From assembly GCF_028471945.1 (NCBI RefSeq), contig NZ_CP110128.1, positions 6,537,001 through 6,601,000 on the forward strand: a DNA stretch of 64,000 nt. The letters are read 5' to 3'. Positions 17,470 through 25,778 of the stretch are shown here, piece by piece. The position numbers and the translations under genes were made by a program. Source of the stretch: Pseudomonas sp. WJP1. Lineage in GTDB: Bacteria; Pseudomonadota; Gammaproteobacteria; Pseudomonadales; Pseudomonadaceae. The notes beneath the pieces were generated by a model that was not told the origin of the DNA, did no database searches, and saw nothing but the letters and a program-made list of their open reading frames with translations. Numbering within the stretch: position 1 is the first letter of the stretch; every line of letters begins with the position of its first letter.

Positions 17470-17628
17470 GTGAGCAAATCGGTAGCACTTGTGGGAACAG
17501 GGCTGCGAGCAGCCTGGGAAGAGTGTCACCGCAGGCACGGGTGACGAGCGGTCGGAGCAGCGATTGTAACTGATCGCCGATGAGGCAATTTATCTGTTAG
17601 CGACGCGCCAAAAGGTGGCGCGTTTTTG
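17470..17628 (+). ncRNA. Candidate structured RNA: three hairpins and an intrinsic terminator
   Basis: In the 512-bp gene-free gap between sda and gbdR, the plus strand holds in order: GGCTGC/GCAGCC (17501-17514), GTCACC/GGTGAC (17525-17530 with 17540-17545), GCGAT/ATCGC (17560-17564 with 17573-17577), and a terminator ACGCGCC/GGCGCGT (17603-17609 with 17617-17623) followed by five T. Both neighbouring genes are on the minus strand, so a plus-strand terminator here has no protein gene to serve. No open frame of note fits. The 5' end and promoter are not defined. Confidence 0.42.
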
Positions 17629-17671
17629 TGCGGGCGTTCCTTTTGCGCGCAGTTTTGACTGGTCTGGCCCC

Positions 17672-17732
17672 TTCGCGGGCAAGCCTCGCTCCTACAGATA
17701 CCACCGTCTGTAGGAGCGAGGCTTGCCCGCGA
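17672..17732. repeat. REP doublet downstream of sda
   Basis: Arms TTCGCGGGCAAGCCTCGCTC and GAGCGAGGCTTGCCCGCGAA with a short centre of about 10 bp. Confidence 0.9.
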
Positions 17733-17749
17733 ACAGCATCAACCCGGTC

Positions 17750-19126
17750 TCAGCACTCCACCGCGCTAACCGCCAACCCACCCCGCGACGTCTCCTTATA
17801 TTTGTCATGCATGTCGGCACCGGTATCGCGCATGGTGCGAATCACCCGGTCCAGCGAGATAAAGTGCTGGCCATCGCCGCGCAATGCCATCTGCGCCGCA
17901 TTGATCGCCTTCACCGCGGCAATCGCGTTGCGTTCGATGCACGGCACCTGCACCAGACCACCCACCGGATCGCACGTAAGCCCCAGGTTGTGCTCCAGGC
18001 CGATTTCCGCCGCGTTGCACAGTTGTTCCGGTGTGGCGCCAAGAATTTCCGCCAGGCCAGCCGCCGCCATGGCGCAAGCCGAGCCGACTTCGCCCTGGCA
18101 ACCGACTTCGGCACCCGAGATCGAAGCGTTCTTCTTGCACAGGATCCCGACCGAAGCCGCACCCAGCATGTAGTCGACGACATTGGCGTCGGTCACGTCC
18201 TCGCTGAACTTCATGAAGTAGTGCAACACCGCTGGGATGATCCCGGCCGCGCCATTGGTCGGCGCCGTAACCATGCGCCCGCCGGCGGCGTTCTCTTCGT
18301 TGACCGCCAGGGCGAACAGGTTGACCCACTCCATGGCGCTCAACGTCGAGCCGATCACGTTGGGCTTGTTCAGCTCCTGCAAGCTGCGATGCAGTTTGGC
18401 CGCGCGACGGCGCACGTTCAGGCCGCCGGGCAGGATGCCCTCGTGCTTGAGGCCTTGCTCGACGCAATCCTGCATGGCGCGCCAGAGGTGCATCAGGCCA
18501 CTGCGGATTTCCTCTTCGCTGCGCCAGACCTTCTCGTTGGCCATCATTAATTCAGCCACGCGCAGGTTGTGCGTTTTGCACAGTTCCAGCAGCTCGGCGG
18601 CGCTGGAAAAATCGTACGGCAGCACGGTGCGATCCATATCGACCACACCGCTGCTGGCTTGCGCCTCATCGACGACAAAACCGCCGCCGACTGAATAATA
18701 GGTATCGCGATGCAGCTCGCCGTCTTCACCTTCGGCAACCAGGGTCATGGCATTGGGGTGAAAGGGCAGGTTCTCGTCGATCAGGCGCATGTCCCGAGCC
18801 CAGATAAACGGCACCGGCAGACGGCCATCGAGCAACAACGTGTCGGTTTCACGCAAGGTGGCGATGCGAATGCCGATTTGCGACGGATCGATCGCGTCCG
18901 GCCACTCACCCATCAACCCCATGATCACTGCGTTGTCGCTACCGTGGCCAATACCGGTGGCCGATAGCGAACCAAAGAGCTGCACTTCGACACGTCGAAC
19001 TTGCTCAAGCTGCCCCCGTTCACGCAAGCCCTGCACGAACAGCGCCGCCGCCCGCATAGGCCCCACGGTGTGCGAACTGGAAGGGCCGATGCCGATTTTG
19101 AACAAGTCGAAAACACTGATAGCCAT
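17750..19126 (-). CDS. sdaB: L-serine ammonia-lyase (iron-sulfur serine deaminase)
   Basis: 458 aa, the monomeric fused type. The N-terminal motif [12 protein letters not shown] and the C-terminal cluster region ([25 protein letters not shown]; later [14 protein letters not shown]) supply the [4Fe-4S] cysteines and serine-binding loop. It turns L-serine into pyruvate and ammonia, the last step for glycine-derived serine made from betaine. The ATG at 19124-19126 has AGGAG upstream and gives the family start [20 protein letters not shown]. It stands alone between gbdR and cbcX, divergent from cbcX. Confidence 0.94.
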   Translation of the reverse strand: MAISVFDLFKIGIGPSSSHTVGPMRAAALFVQGLRERGQLEQVRRVEVQLFGSLSATGIGHGSDNAVIMGLMGEWPDAIDPSQIGIRIATLRETDTLLLDGRLPVPFIWARDMRLIDENLPFHPNAMTLVAEGEDGELHRDTYYSVGGGFVVDEAQASSGVVDMDRTVLPYDFSSAAELLELCKTHNLRVAELMMANEKVWRSEEEIRSGLMHLWRAMQDCVEQGLKHEGILPGGLNVRRRAAKLHRSLQELNKPNVIGSTLSAMEWVNLFALAVNEENAAGGRMVTAPTNGAAGIIPAVLHYFMKFSEDVTDANVVDYMLGAASVGILCKKNASISGAEVGCQGEVGSACAMAAAGLAEILGATPEQLCNAAEIGLEHNLGLTCDPVGGLVQVPCIERNAIAAVKAINAAQMALRGDGQHFISLDRVIRTMRDTGADMHDKYKETSRGGLAVSAVEC

Positions 19127-19563
19127 TACTGCCGAACTCCTGGGTGAGCCAACTCCAGGCGCAAAAGCGCCCGGTGGCGGAGCTGCTACGCTCAAGCTGC
19201 AATCCGCCGAGATGACCGCATCATCAGGCTTTTGTCATGTCGTTCGACGTCTCTAACCGACGCACTCTTGTCCACTAACGCCGTGTGCGTTTTACGCCAT
19301 GTTTTCGGCGTTTTTTTGCGATGCAGAGGGGGAAAAGAGGCTGAAAAAATCTGTAAACGACGTCACCGACACTGGATGCGACCATCCCTGTACTGGTTAC
19401 GACGCACCCTGTAGGCGTCAGATTTTCACTGGTACATGATCGTATCGACTCGATTGCAAGGCGCCGTGGTAGAGATGTCTCCAGAACGCCATCCAACCGC
19501 AACCTATAAGTGCGGTGGTTCCAGTCGGAAACACTGCCAAAAAAAACACCAAGGAGTCCATCC
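19127..19563. promoter_or_regulatory. sda-cbcX divergent control region
   Basis: 437 bp without a gene. It holds a plus-strand terminator-like hairpin (19294-19317) and shares a 10-base word, AAACGACGTC (19353-19362), with the region before gbdR (17380-17389). No clear sigma70 promoter was found by eye. GbdR is expected to act here on both genes. Confidence 0.5.
19294..19317 (+). terminator. Terminator-like hairpin upstream of cbcX
   Basis: ACGCC-8 nt-GGCGT followed by seven T. It lies 247 bp before the cbcX start with no plus-strand gene ahead of it, so it may end a short unannotated transcript or act as an attenuator in a long leader. Confidence 0.45.
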
Positions 19564-20511
19564 ATGAAAGGTTCCCCGTCGTTGTTGTTGGCCGCTTTGC
19601 TTAGTCTGCCGGTTCTGGCGCAAGCCGCCGAACCGGCGCAATGCAGTACCGTAAACTTCTCCGATGTTGGCTGGACCGACATCACCGCAACGACCGCCAC
19701 CACCAGCGTCGTGCTCAACGCCCTCGGCTACAAGACCAAGACCACCATGATTTCCGTGCCCGTGACCTACAAGTCCCTGGCCGACGGCAAGAACATGGAC
19801 GTGTTCCTCGGCAACTGGATGCCGACCATGGAAAACGACATCAAGGCCTACCGCGACGCCGGCACCGTGGACACCGTGCGCACCAACCTCAAGGGCGCCA
19901 AGTACACCCTCGCCGTACCGCAGGCGCTGTACGACAAGGGCCTGCATGACTTCGCCGACATCGCCAAATTCAAGAAAGAACTCGACGGCAAGATCTACGG
20001 CATCGAGCCGGGCAACGACGGCAACCGCCTGATCCAGAGCATGATCGACAAGAACGCCTTCGGCCTCAAGGACGCAGGCTTCAAGGTCGTCGAGTCCAGC
20101 GAAGCGGGGATGCTTTCCCAGGTCGACCGCGCACAGAAACGCGACACCGCCGTGGTCTTCCTCGGCTGGGCGCCGCACCCGATGAACAAGCGCTTCAAGA
20201 TTCAATACCTGACCGGCGGCGACGACTTCTTTGGCCCTGATTTCGGTGCTGCCACCGTGGCGACCAACACCCGCAAGGGTTACGCCGAGGAATGCAGCAA
20301 CGTGGGCCAACTGCTGAAAAACCTGGAGTTCACTGTCGACATGGAGAGCGAACTGATGGGCAACATCCTGGACGACAAGATGAAGCCTGACGCGGCCGCC
20401 AAGGCCTGGTTGAAGAAGAACCCACAGGTGCTCGATACCTGGCTCGCTGGCGTGACCACCATTGACGGTAAACCAGGCCTGGAAGCCGTGAAAGCCAAAC
20501 TCGCGCCTTGA
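19564..20511 (+). CDS. cbcX: Choline-binding periplasmic protein CbcX
   Basis: 315 aa with a signal peptide (MKGSPSLLLAALLSLPVLAQA). It is a paralogue of CaiX at 10.6 kb, with matching cage segments VGWTDITATTATTSVVLNALG, FLGNWMPTMENDI and FLGWAPHPMNKRF. CbcX hands choline to the CbcW/CbcV channel and ATPase encoded next. AAGGAGTCC stands 6-8 bases before the ATG. A hairpin follows the gene (20531-20556). Confidence 0.94.
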   Translation: MKGSPSLLLAALLSLPVLAQAAEPAQCSTVNFSDVGWTDITATTATTSVVLNALGYKTKTTMISVPVTYKSLADGKNMDVFLGNWMPTMENDIKAYRDAGTVDTVRTNLKGAKYTLAVPQALYDKGLHDFADIAKFKKELDGKIYGIEPGNDGNRLIQSMIDKNAFGLKDAGFKVVESSEAGMLSQVDRAQKRDTAVVFLGWAPHPMNKRFKIQYLTGGDDFFGPDFGAATVATNTRKGYAEECSNVGQLLKNLEFTVDMESELMGNILDDKMKPDAAAKAWLKKNPQVLDTWLAGVTTIDGKPGLEAVKAKLAP

Positions 20512-20530
20512 ATCAGGGAGCATCGCTTAT

Positions 20531-20556
20531 GCCGGGCGGCTCACGCCGTCCGGGCT
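20531..20556 (+). other. Stable hairpin between cbcX and cbcW
   Basis: GCCGGGCGGC-TCAC-GCCGTCCGGGC forms a GC-rich stem with one bulge and one mismatch and no T run. Same position relative to the binding-protein gene as the hairpin after caiX; probably stabilises the cbcX message. Confidence 0.65.
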
Positions 20557-20588
20557 GTTAATTTCCTTGCATGCGGACGTTCACTACC

Positions 20589-21434
20589 ATGCTGATTGAT
20601 CAGAAAATCCCTTTAGGCCAGCACATCGCGAGCTTTGTCGAATGGTTGACGCAACACGGCGCCAATACATTCGACGCCATTGCCGTGTCGCTGGAAACGA
20701 TGATCCACGGCGTGACTTTCGCGCTGACCTGGTTCAACCCGCTGGCACTGATCGGCCTCATCGCCCTCCTGGCCCACTTCATCCAGCGCAAATGGGGCCT
20801 GACCGTTTTTGTCATTGCCTCCTTTCTGCTGATCCTAAACCTGGGGTACTGGCAGGAAACCATGGAGACCCTCGCCCAGGTGTTGTTCGCCACCCTGGTC
20901 TGCGTGGTCATCGGCGTGCCGCTGGGCATCGTCGCCGCGCACAAGCCAATGTTCTACACTGTAATGCGACCGGTACTCGATCTGATGCAGACCGTACCGA
21001 CCTTCGTTTACCTCATTCCTACCCTGACCCTCTTCGGGCTGGGTGTGGTCCCGGGCCTGATCTCCACGGTGGTGTTCGCGATTGCCGCGCCGATCCGCCT
21101 GACCTACCTGGGCATCCGCGATGTCCCGCAAGAACTGATGGACGCCGGCAAGGCCTTTGGCTGCTCGCGTCGCCAGCTGCTGACACGGATCGAACTGCCC
21201 CACGCCATGCCGAGCATCGCGGCCGGTATCACCCAGTGCATCATGCTTTCGCTGTCGATGGTGGTGATCGCGGCACTGGTGGGCGCCGACGGACTGGGTA
21301 AACCGGTGGTCAACGCACTGAACACTGCTGATATCGCCCTGGGCTTCGAAGCGGGCCTGGCGATCGTACTGCTGGCGATCATGCTCGACCGTATCTGCAA
21401 ACAACCCGACGCCAAAGTAGGGGGTGACGCATGA
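20589..21434 (+). CDS. cbcW: Choline ABC transporter permease CbcW
   Basis: 281 aa. About six membrane helices with the binding-protein-dependent permease loop near residue 190 (ELMDAGKAFGCSRRQLLTRIELPHAMPSI), which docks with the ATPase. The start at 20589 (MLIDQKIPLGQHIA) is preferred over an ATG at 20571 because relatives begin there; neither has a strong ribosome site. It overlaps cbcV by four bases (ATGA), so they are coupled. In P. aeruginosa CbcW/V serves three binding proteins: CbcX, CaiX and BetX. Confidence 0.93.
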   Translation: MLIDQKIPLGQHIASFVEWLTQHGANTFDAIAVSLETMIHGVTFALTWFNPLALIGLIALLAHFIQRKWGLTVFVIASFLLILNLGYWQETMETLAQVLFATLVCVVIGVPLGIVAAHKPMFYTVMRPVLDLMQTVPTFVYLIPTLTLFGLGVVPGLISTVVFAIAAPIRLTYLGIRDVPQELMDAGKAFGCSRRQLLTRIELPHAMPSIAAGITQCIMLSLSMVVIAALVGADGLGKPVVNALNTADIALGFEAGLAIVLLAIMLDRICKQPDAKVGGDA

Positions 21435-22609
21435 GCATAATTCGCTTCGAAGACGTCGACGTAATCTTCACCAAAGATCCACGCGAAGCACTGAAACTTC
21501 TCGATCAAGGTTTGACCCGCAGCGAGATCCTGAAAAAGACCGGGCAGATCGTGGGCGTCGAAAAGGCCAGCCTGGATATCGAAAAAGGTGAAATCTGCGT
21601 ACTGATGGGCCTGTCCGGCTCCGGCAAGTCCAGCCTGCTGCGCTGCATCAACGGCCTCAACACCGTCAGCCGTGGCAAGCTGTTCGTCGAGCACGAAGGC
21701 AAGCAGATCAACATTGCGTCCTGCACCGCCGCCGAACTGAAAATGATGCGCACCAAGCGCATCGCGATGGTGTTCCAGAAGTTCGCCCTGATGCCTTGGC
21801 TGACGGTGCGCGAGAACATCAGTTTCGGACTGGAAATGCAGGGCCGTCCGGAGAAGGAACGCAAGAAACTGGTCGACGAAAAACTCGAACTGGTGGGCCT
21901 GACCCAATGGCGCAACAAGAAACCCGATGAGCTGTCCGGTGGCATGCAGCAGCGTGTGGGCCTGGCCCGCGCACTGGCGATGGACGCCGACATCCTGCTG
22001 ATGGACGAACCGTTCTCGGCACTCGACCCGCTGATCCGCCAGGGCCTGCAGGACGAACTGCTGGAGCTGCAACGCAAGTTAAGCAAAACCATCGTGTTCG
22101 TGAGTCACGACCTCGATGAAGCCCTGAAGCTCGGCAGCCGTATCGCGATCATGAAAGACGGCCGGATCATCCAGTACAGCAAGCCTGAAGATATCGTCCT
22201 CAATCCCGCGGACGACTATGTGCGGACCTTCGTGGCCCACACCAACCCGCTGAACGTACTGTGCGGGCGCAGCCTGATGCGTACCCTGGACAACTGCAAA
22301 CGCATCAACGGTTCGGTGTGCCTCGATCCGGGCGGCGATTCGTGGCTGGACCTGGCTGAAGGCAACACCATCAAGGGAGCTCGTCAGAACGGTGCGAGCC
22401 TGGACCTGCAGAACTGGATTCCAGGGCAAGCGGTAGAAGGCCTGGGCCGCCGGCCGACGCTGGTGGACTCCAACATCGGCATGCGCGATGCGCTGCAGAT
22501 CCGTTATCAGACGGGCAACAAACTGGTGCTGCACGACAACAACAAAGTGGTCGGGATTCTCGGCGACAGCGAGCTGTACCACGCGCTGCTCGGCAAGAAC
22601 CTGGGATAA
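21431..22609 (+). CDS. cbcV: Choline ABC transporter ATPase CbcV
   Basis: 392 aa. Walker A GLSGSGKSSLLRC near residue 59, signature LSGGMQQRVGLARAL near 165, Walker B ILLMDEPFSALDP, switch His in FVSHDLDEAL. The last 110 residues are the CBS-type regulatory tail of OpuAA/ProV-like ATPases. It powers uptake of choline, and of carnitine and betaine through the alternative binding proteins. The frame starts in the last four bases of cbcW. Confidence 0.95.
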   Translation: MSIIRFEDVDVIFTKDPREALKLLDQGLTRSEILKKTGQIVGVEKASLDIEKGEICVLMGLSGSGKSSLLRCINGLNTVSRGKLFVEHEGKQINIASCTAAELKMMRTKRIAMVFQKFALMPWLTVRENISFGLEMQGRPEKERKKLVDEKLELVGLTQWRNKKPDELSGGMQQRVGLARALAMDADILLMDEPFSALDPLIRQGLQDELLELQRKLSKTIVFVSHDLDEALKLGSRIAIMKDGRIIQYSKPEDIVLNPADDYVRTFVAHTNPLNVLCGRSLMRTLDNCKRINGSVCLDPGGDSWLDLAEGNTIKGARQNGASLDLQNWIPGQAVEGLGRRPTLVDSNIGMRDALQIRYQTGNKLVLHDNNKVVGILGDSELYHALLGKNLG

Positions 22610-22620
22610 GGCAACAGACA

Positions 22621-22652
22621 CAAAAACGCCGCGAGAGATCGCGGCGTTTTTG
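22621..22652. terminator. Bidirectional terminator after cbcV
   Basis: CAAAAACGCCGCGAGAGATC then GCGGCGTTTTTG: stem AACGCCGC/GCGGCGTT with A and T runs on both sides. It ends cbcXWV and could also stop readthrough from betT1 on the other strand. Confidence 0.85.
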
Positions 22653-22694
22653 TTTGTGGGCTATCGGGAAATGCAGCGTCAAGGCTGATGACCC

Positions 22695-22760
22695 CTTCGC
22701 GAGCAGGCTCGCTCCCACATTGGAATACGGTCAACTGTGGGAGCGAGCCTGCTCGCGAAG
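22695..22760. repeat. REP doublet between cbcV and betT1
   Basis: Arms TTCGCGAGCAGGCTCGCTCC and GGAGCGAGCCTGCTCGCGAA around about 18 bp; GCCTGCTCGCGAA subfamily. Confidence 0.9.
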
Positions 22761-22802
22761 AAGGCGACGCGGCGTCACTGAAACACCGCATCGCTTCACT
22801 AC

Positions 22803-24800
22803 TTAGCTGTAAACCCGGCCAAGCAGCTGCCGATGGCTTTCAAACTGATCGAGCACGTCACGGGTGATCTGATCCTGGGTGAAACCCATCAAGTCGTAGT
22901 CCTGGCTGCCGTTGTGCAGGTACACCTCGGCGCGGTAGTAACGCTGACGCGCCTCATCGGATTGGGCCGACTCGGTTGGCGTCGCCAGGTAGCCATCCAG
23001 GCTGACTTCGTAGACAAAAGGGTTGCCCTCTTCCATCTCGACCCGTACGCCCATGCAACGCTTGGACTTGCCCAGCAACGTCTGCACTTCCAGGCCTTGA
23101 GCACGCATTTGCGTCGTAGCATCCTGCAATGCCGGGCTCACATGCTTGTCCATGAAGCGTTGGACCACCGACTGGCTTGGTTGCAGGTCCAGCTGCGTCA
23201 AACGCTCGCTAAATCCACGACGACCGCGTGCCGCCAGTTCCGCCTGCTCCTGTTCGATCTGCACGTCCTGGCGCATGGCCTTGTGCAAGCCGAACATGAA
23301 GAACACCAACACCACCGAGAACGGCAGGCCGGCCAGCACCACCATGGTTTGCATGGCTTCGAAGTTACCGGCGAACAGCAGGCCGATGGTCACCAGGGTG
23401 ATCACCACCGACCAGAAGATTCGCAGCCAGTGCGGCGCATCTTCGTCGACGTTACCGCCCTTGCACGACAGGTTGGCCATCATCACCGCGCCAGAATCCG
23501 CCGGCGTCAGGAACAACACGAAGCCCACGAAAATCGAGACGCCGATCACCACTTTCGACGCCGGGTAATGCTCCAGCAACTGGTAGATCGCCATGGACGG
23601 CTGTTCCAGCGCCGTCTTGCCCAGCTCCACCGCCCCATGGTTCATCACCAGGTCCAGGGCCGAGTTACCGAAGATCGACAACCACGCCAGGGTGAAACCC
23701 AGCGGAATCAACAGCACGCCAGCGACCATTTCACGCACCGTGCGACCACGGGAAATACGCGCGACGAACATGCCTACGAATGGCGCCCAGGAAATCCACC
23801 ACGCCCAGTAGAACAGGGTCCACAGGCCCAGCCAGCGGTCGGACTTCTCACTGTCGCCTTCGTACACATAGAGGTCGAAGGTCTTCAGCACCACGCCGTT
23901 CAGGTAATCACCGACGTTCTGCACGAAGCCGTTGAGCAGGTGCAGGGTCGGGCCGAACAGCAGCACGAAAATCAGCAGGCCGCTGAACAGCACGATGTTC
24001 AGGTTGGACAGGCGGCGGATGCCGTTTTCCACGCCCGACACGGCAGCGATGGTCGCCACGGTGCTCATCACGATGATCACGATCAGCAGGTTGGTGTTGC
24101 TGTGCTCCATGCCGAACAGGTTTTCCAGGCCCGACGACACCTGCAGCGAACCGATCCCCAGGTTGGTCACCAGGCCCAGCAGGGTCACGAACATGCCGAA
24201 GCCGTCGACCGCATGACCAGCCGCGCCCTTGACCCAACGCTCGCCCACCAGCGGATACAGCGCCGAACGCAACGCCAGCGGCTGGTTATGCCGGTAGGCA
24301 AAGTACGCTACCGCCAGGCCGACCAAGGCGTAGATCGCCCAGCCGTGCAGGCCCCAATGCAGGAACGTCAGCTGAACGGCCTGACGGGCGGCCAGGTTGC
24401 TGCCGGCCACGCCTTCGGGTGGGTTGAAATAGTGATCCAGCGGCTCGGACGCACCGAAGTACAGCAGCGAGATGCCGATACCCGACGAGAACAGCATCCC
24501 CGCCCAGGCGCCGTAGCTGAAGTCCGGGGTGTCGTCCTTGCTGCCCAGCTTGAGCTTGCCGTAGGACGAGAACGCCAGGCCGACCACGAAGATCAGGTAG
24601 GCGGCAATCACCACCATGTAGTACCAGCCGAAGCTGCGGGACAACCAGGCTTGCGCCGTACCGAGCAGTCTGCCGGCCTCTTGCGGGGCGATGATCAGAA
24701 TGGCGGTCAACAACAGAATCAACGCGGTAGAGGTGTAGAACACCCAACCGTTGACCGTCACCTTCTCGGGTGGGGTCTTTATTAGCGAGGCAGAACTCAT
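22803..24800 (-). CDS. betT1: High-affinity choline transporter BetT (BCCT family)
   Basis: 665 aa, twelve membrane helices and a cytoplasmic tail of about 150 residues. The BCCT signature is present (TLFYWAWWISWAPFVGMFVARISRGRTVREM), as is the GIGISLLYFGASEP pore segment. The long C-terminal tail is typical of osmosensing BetT. It imports choline by proton symport. It is divergent from betI over 323 bp that contain the BetI operator, so choline probably relieves its repression. Confidence 0.94.
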   Translation of the reverse strand: MSSASLIKTPPEKVTVNGWVFYTSTALILLLTAILIIAPQEAGRLLGTAQAWLSRSFGWYYMVVIAAYLIFVVGLAFSSYGKLKLGSKDDTPDFSYGAWAGMLFSSGIGISLLYFGASEPLDHYFNPPEGVAGSNLAARQAVQLTFLHWGLHGWAIYALVGLAVAYFAYRHNQPLALRSALYPLVGERWVKGAAGHAVDGFGMFVTLLGLVTNLGIGSLQVSSGLENLFGMEHSNTNLLIVIIVMSTVATIAAVSGVENGIRRLSNLNIVLFSGLLIFVLLFGPTLHLLNGFVQNVGDYLNGVVLKTFDLYVYEGDSEKSDRWLGLWTLFYWAWWISWAPFVGMFVARISRGRTVREMVAGVLLIPLGFTLAWLSIFGNSALDLVMNHGAVELGKTALEQPSMAIYQLLEHYPASKVVIGVSIFVGFVLFLTPADSGAVMMANLSCKGGNVDEDAPHWLRIFWSVVITLVTIGLLFAGNFEAMQTMVVLAGLPFSVVLVFFMFGLHKAMRQDVQIEQEQAELAARGRRGFSERLTQLDLQPSQSVVQRFMDKHVSPALQDATTQMRAQGLEVQTLLGKSKRCMGVRVEMEEGNPFVYEVSLDGYLATPTESAQSDEARQRYYRAEVYLHNGSQDYDLMGFTQDQITRDVLDQFESHRQLLGRVYS

Positions 24801-24910
24801 GGCACAGATGCTCCGGGCAGTGCGAGAGAAGAACGCAAGACAAACGAGTTACCCGACCAATCGCTTAGTGGGCAGCCGACCAGCGGGTGATATAAAGACA
24901 ACCCGAACAC

Positions 24911-24951
24911 GCTCGAACCCCCTTTAACGCCGTAGCGCGTGGGTTTCGAGC
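24911..24951. other. Inverted repeat in the betT1-betI region
   Basis: GCTCGAACCC (24911-24920) and GGGTTTCGAGC (24941-24951) pair with one bulge across a 20-base centre. It stands about 110 bp before betT1 and 170 bp before betI, too far to be the betI promoter. It could be a regulator site or a leader hairpin of betT1. Confidence 0.45.
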
Positions 24952-25033
24952 ATTTTCGGAAGTCGTTTTTTTCGCCGCTACGCGTAGGAAAAATCTGTAG
25001 GCAGCGACGATTTGTCGCAGATCTTATTCTTTG

Positions 25034-25062
25034 TTGATTGAACGTTCAATCAAAACAAAATA
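25034..25062 (+). promoter_or_regulatory. BetI operator and betIBA promoter
   Basis: TTGATTGAACGTTCAATCAA (25034-25053) is a perfect 20-bp palindrome of the type bound by TetR-family BetI. Its first half doubles as a -35 (TTGATT), and 17 bases on lies AAAATA as a -10, so bound BetI would cover the promoter. The betI ATG is 62 bp further on. Confidence 0.85.
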
Positions 25063-25123
25063 GACTGGCCCTCAATCCGATAGACGTCTTGCGTCTGCCG
25101 GAAGGCCTAAGGAGATGTGCAAG

Positions 25124-25717
25124 ATGCCCAAGGTCGGTATGCAACCCATCCGTCGCCAGCAGTTGATCGAAGCCACATTGCTGGCGGTCGATCAGGTCGG
25201 AATGGGGGACGCCAGCATTGCGCTGATCGCCCGTTTGGCCGGTGTCTCGAATGGCATCATCAGTCACTACTTTCAGGACAAGAATGGCCTGATTGCCGCC
25301 ACCATGGGGTACCTGATGACCGTCCTGAGCGAGAACGTCACCGCGCGCCGCTTGGCGCTGACAGATGACAGCCCGCGGGCGCATCTGCAGGTGATCATCG
25401 AAGGCAACTTCGACGCCAGCCAGGTCAATGGCCCGGCAATGAAAACATGGCTGGCCTTCTGGGCCACCAGCATGCACCAGCCGTCTTTGCACAGGTTGCA
25501 GCGGATCAACGATCACCGTCTGTATTCCAACCTGTGCTGCCAGTTCCGCCGCGTGTTGCCGCTTGTCGAAGCGCGCAGTGCGGCTCGGGGCCTGGCAGCG
25601 TTGATTGACGGCTTGTGGTTGCGCGGCGCGCTGTCGGGAGATGCTTTCGACACCGAGCAGGCGCAACGGATCGCTTACGAATACATGGATATCCAACTGG
25701 CCAAGCGGGTGAGTTAG
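25124..25717 (+). CDS. betI: Choline-responsive repressor BetI (TetR family)
   Basis: 197 aa. The N-terminal helix-turn-helix reads [27 protein letters not shown] (residues about 27-53), and the rest is the choline-binding helical domain. The ATG at 25124 has AAGGAG 10 bases upstream; the earlier in-frame ATG at 25115 would sit right on that ribosome site. First gene of betI-betB-betA, represses the operon and probably betT1 until choline or betaine aldehyde binds. Confidence 0.95.
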   Translation: MPKVGMQPIRRQQLIEATLLAVDQVGMGDASIALIARLAGVSNGIISHYFQDKNGLIAATMGYLMTVLSENVTARRLALTDDSPRAHLQVIIEGNFDASQVNGPAMKTWLAFWATSMHQPSLHRLQRINDHRLYSNLCCQFRRVLPLVEARSAARGLAALIDGLWLRGALSGDAFDTEQAQRIAYEYMDIQLAKRVS

Positions 25718-25778
25718 AGCACAACAGAACGCTCAACCCCTGAACGCGCCAATCACTTAATGCACTTGCGAGGACTTT

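Noticed and set aside
17470..17628. Structured gap considered as a glycine riboswitch for sda.
   Set aside because: It is on the strand opposite sda, downstream of it, and lacks the glycine aptamer core motifs.
22833..24785. A 650-codon plus-strand frame opposite betT1.
   Set aside because: The product is His/Gln/Arg-rich, unlike any protein family, and betT1 on the other strand has full BCCT motifs.
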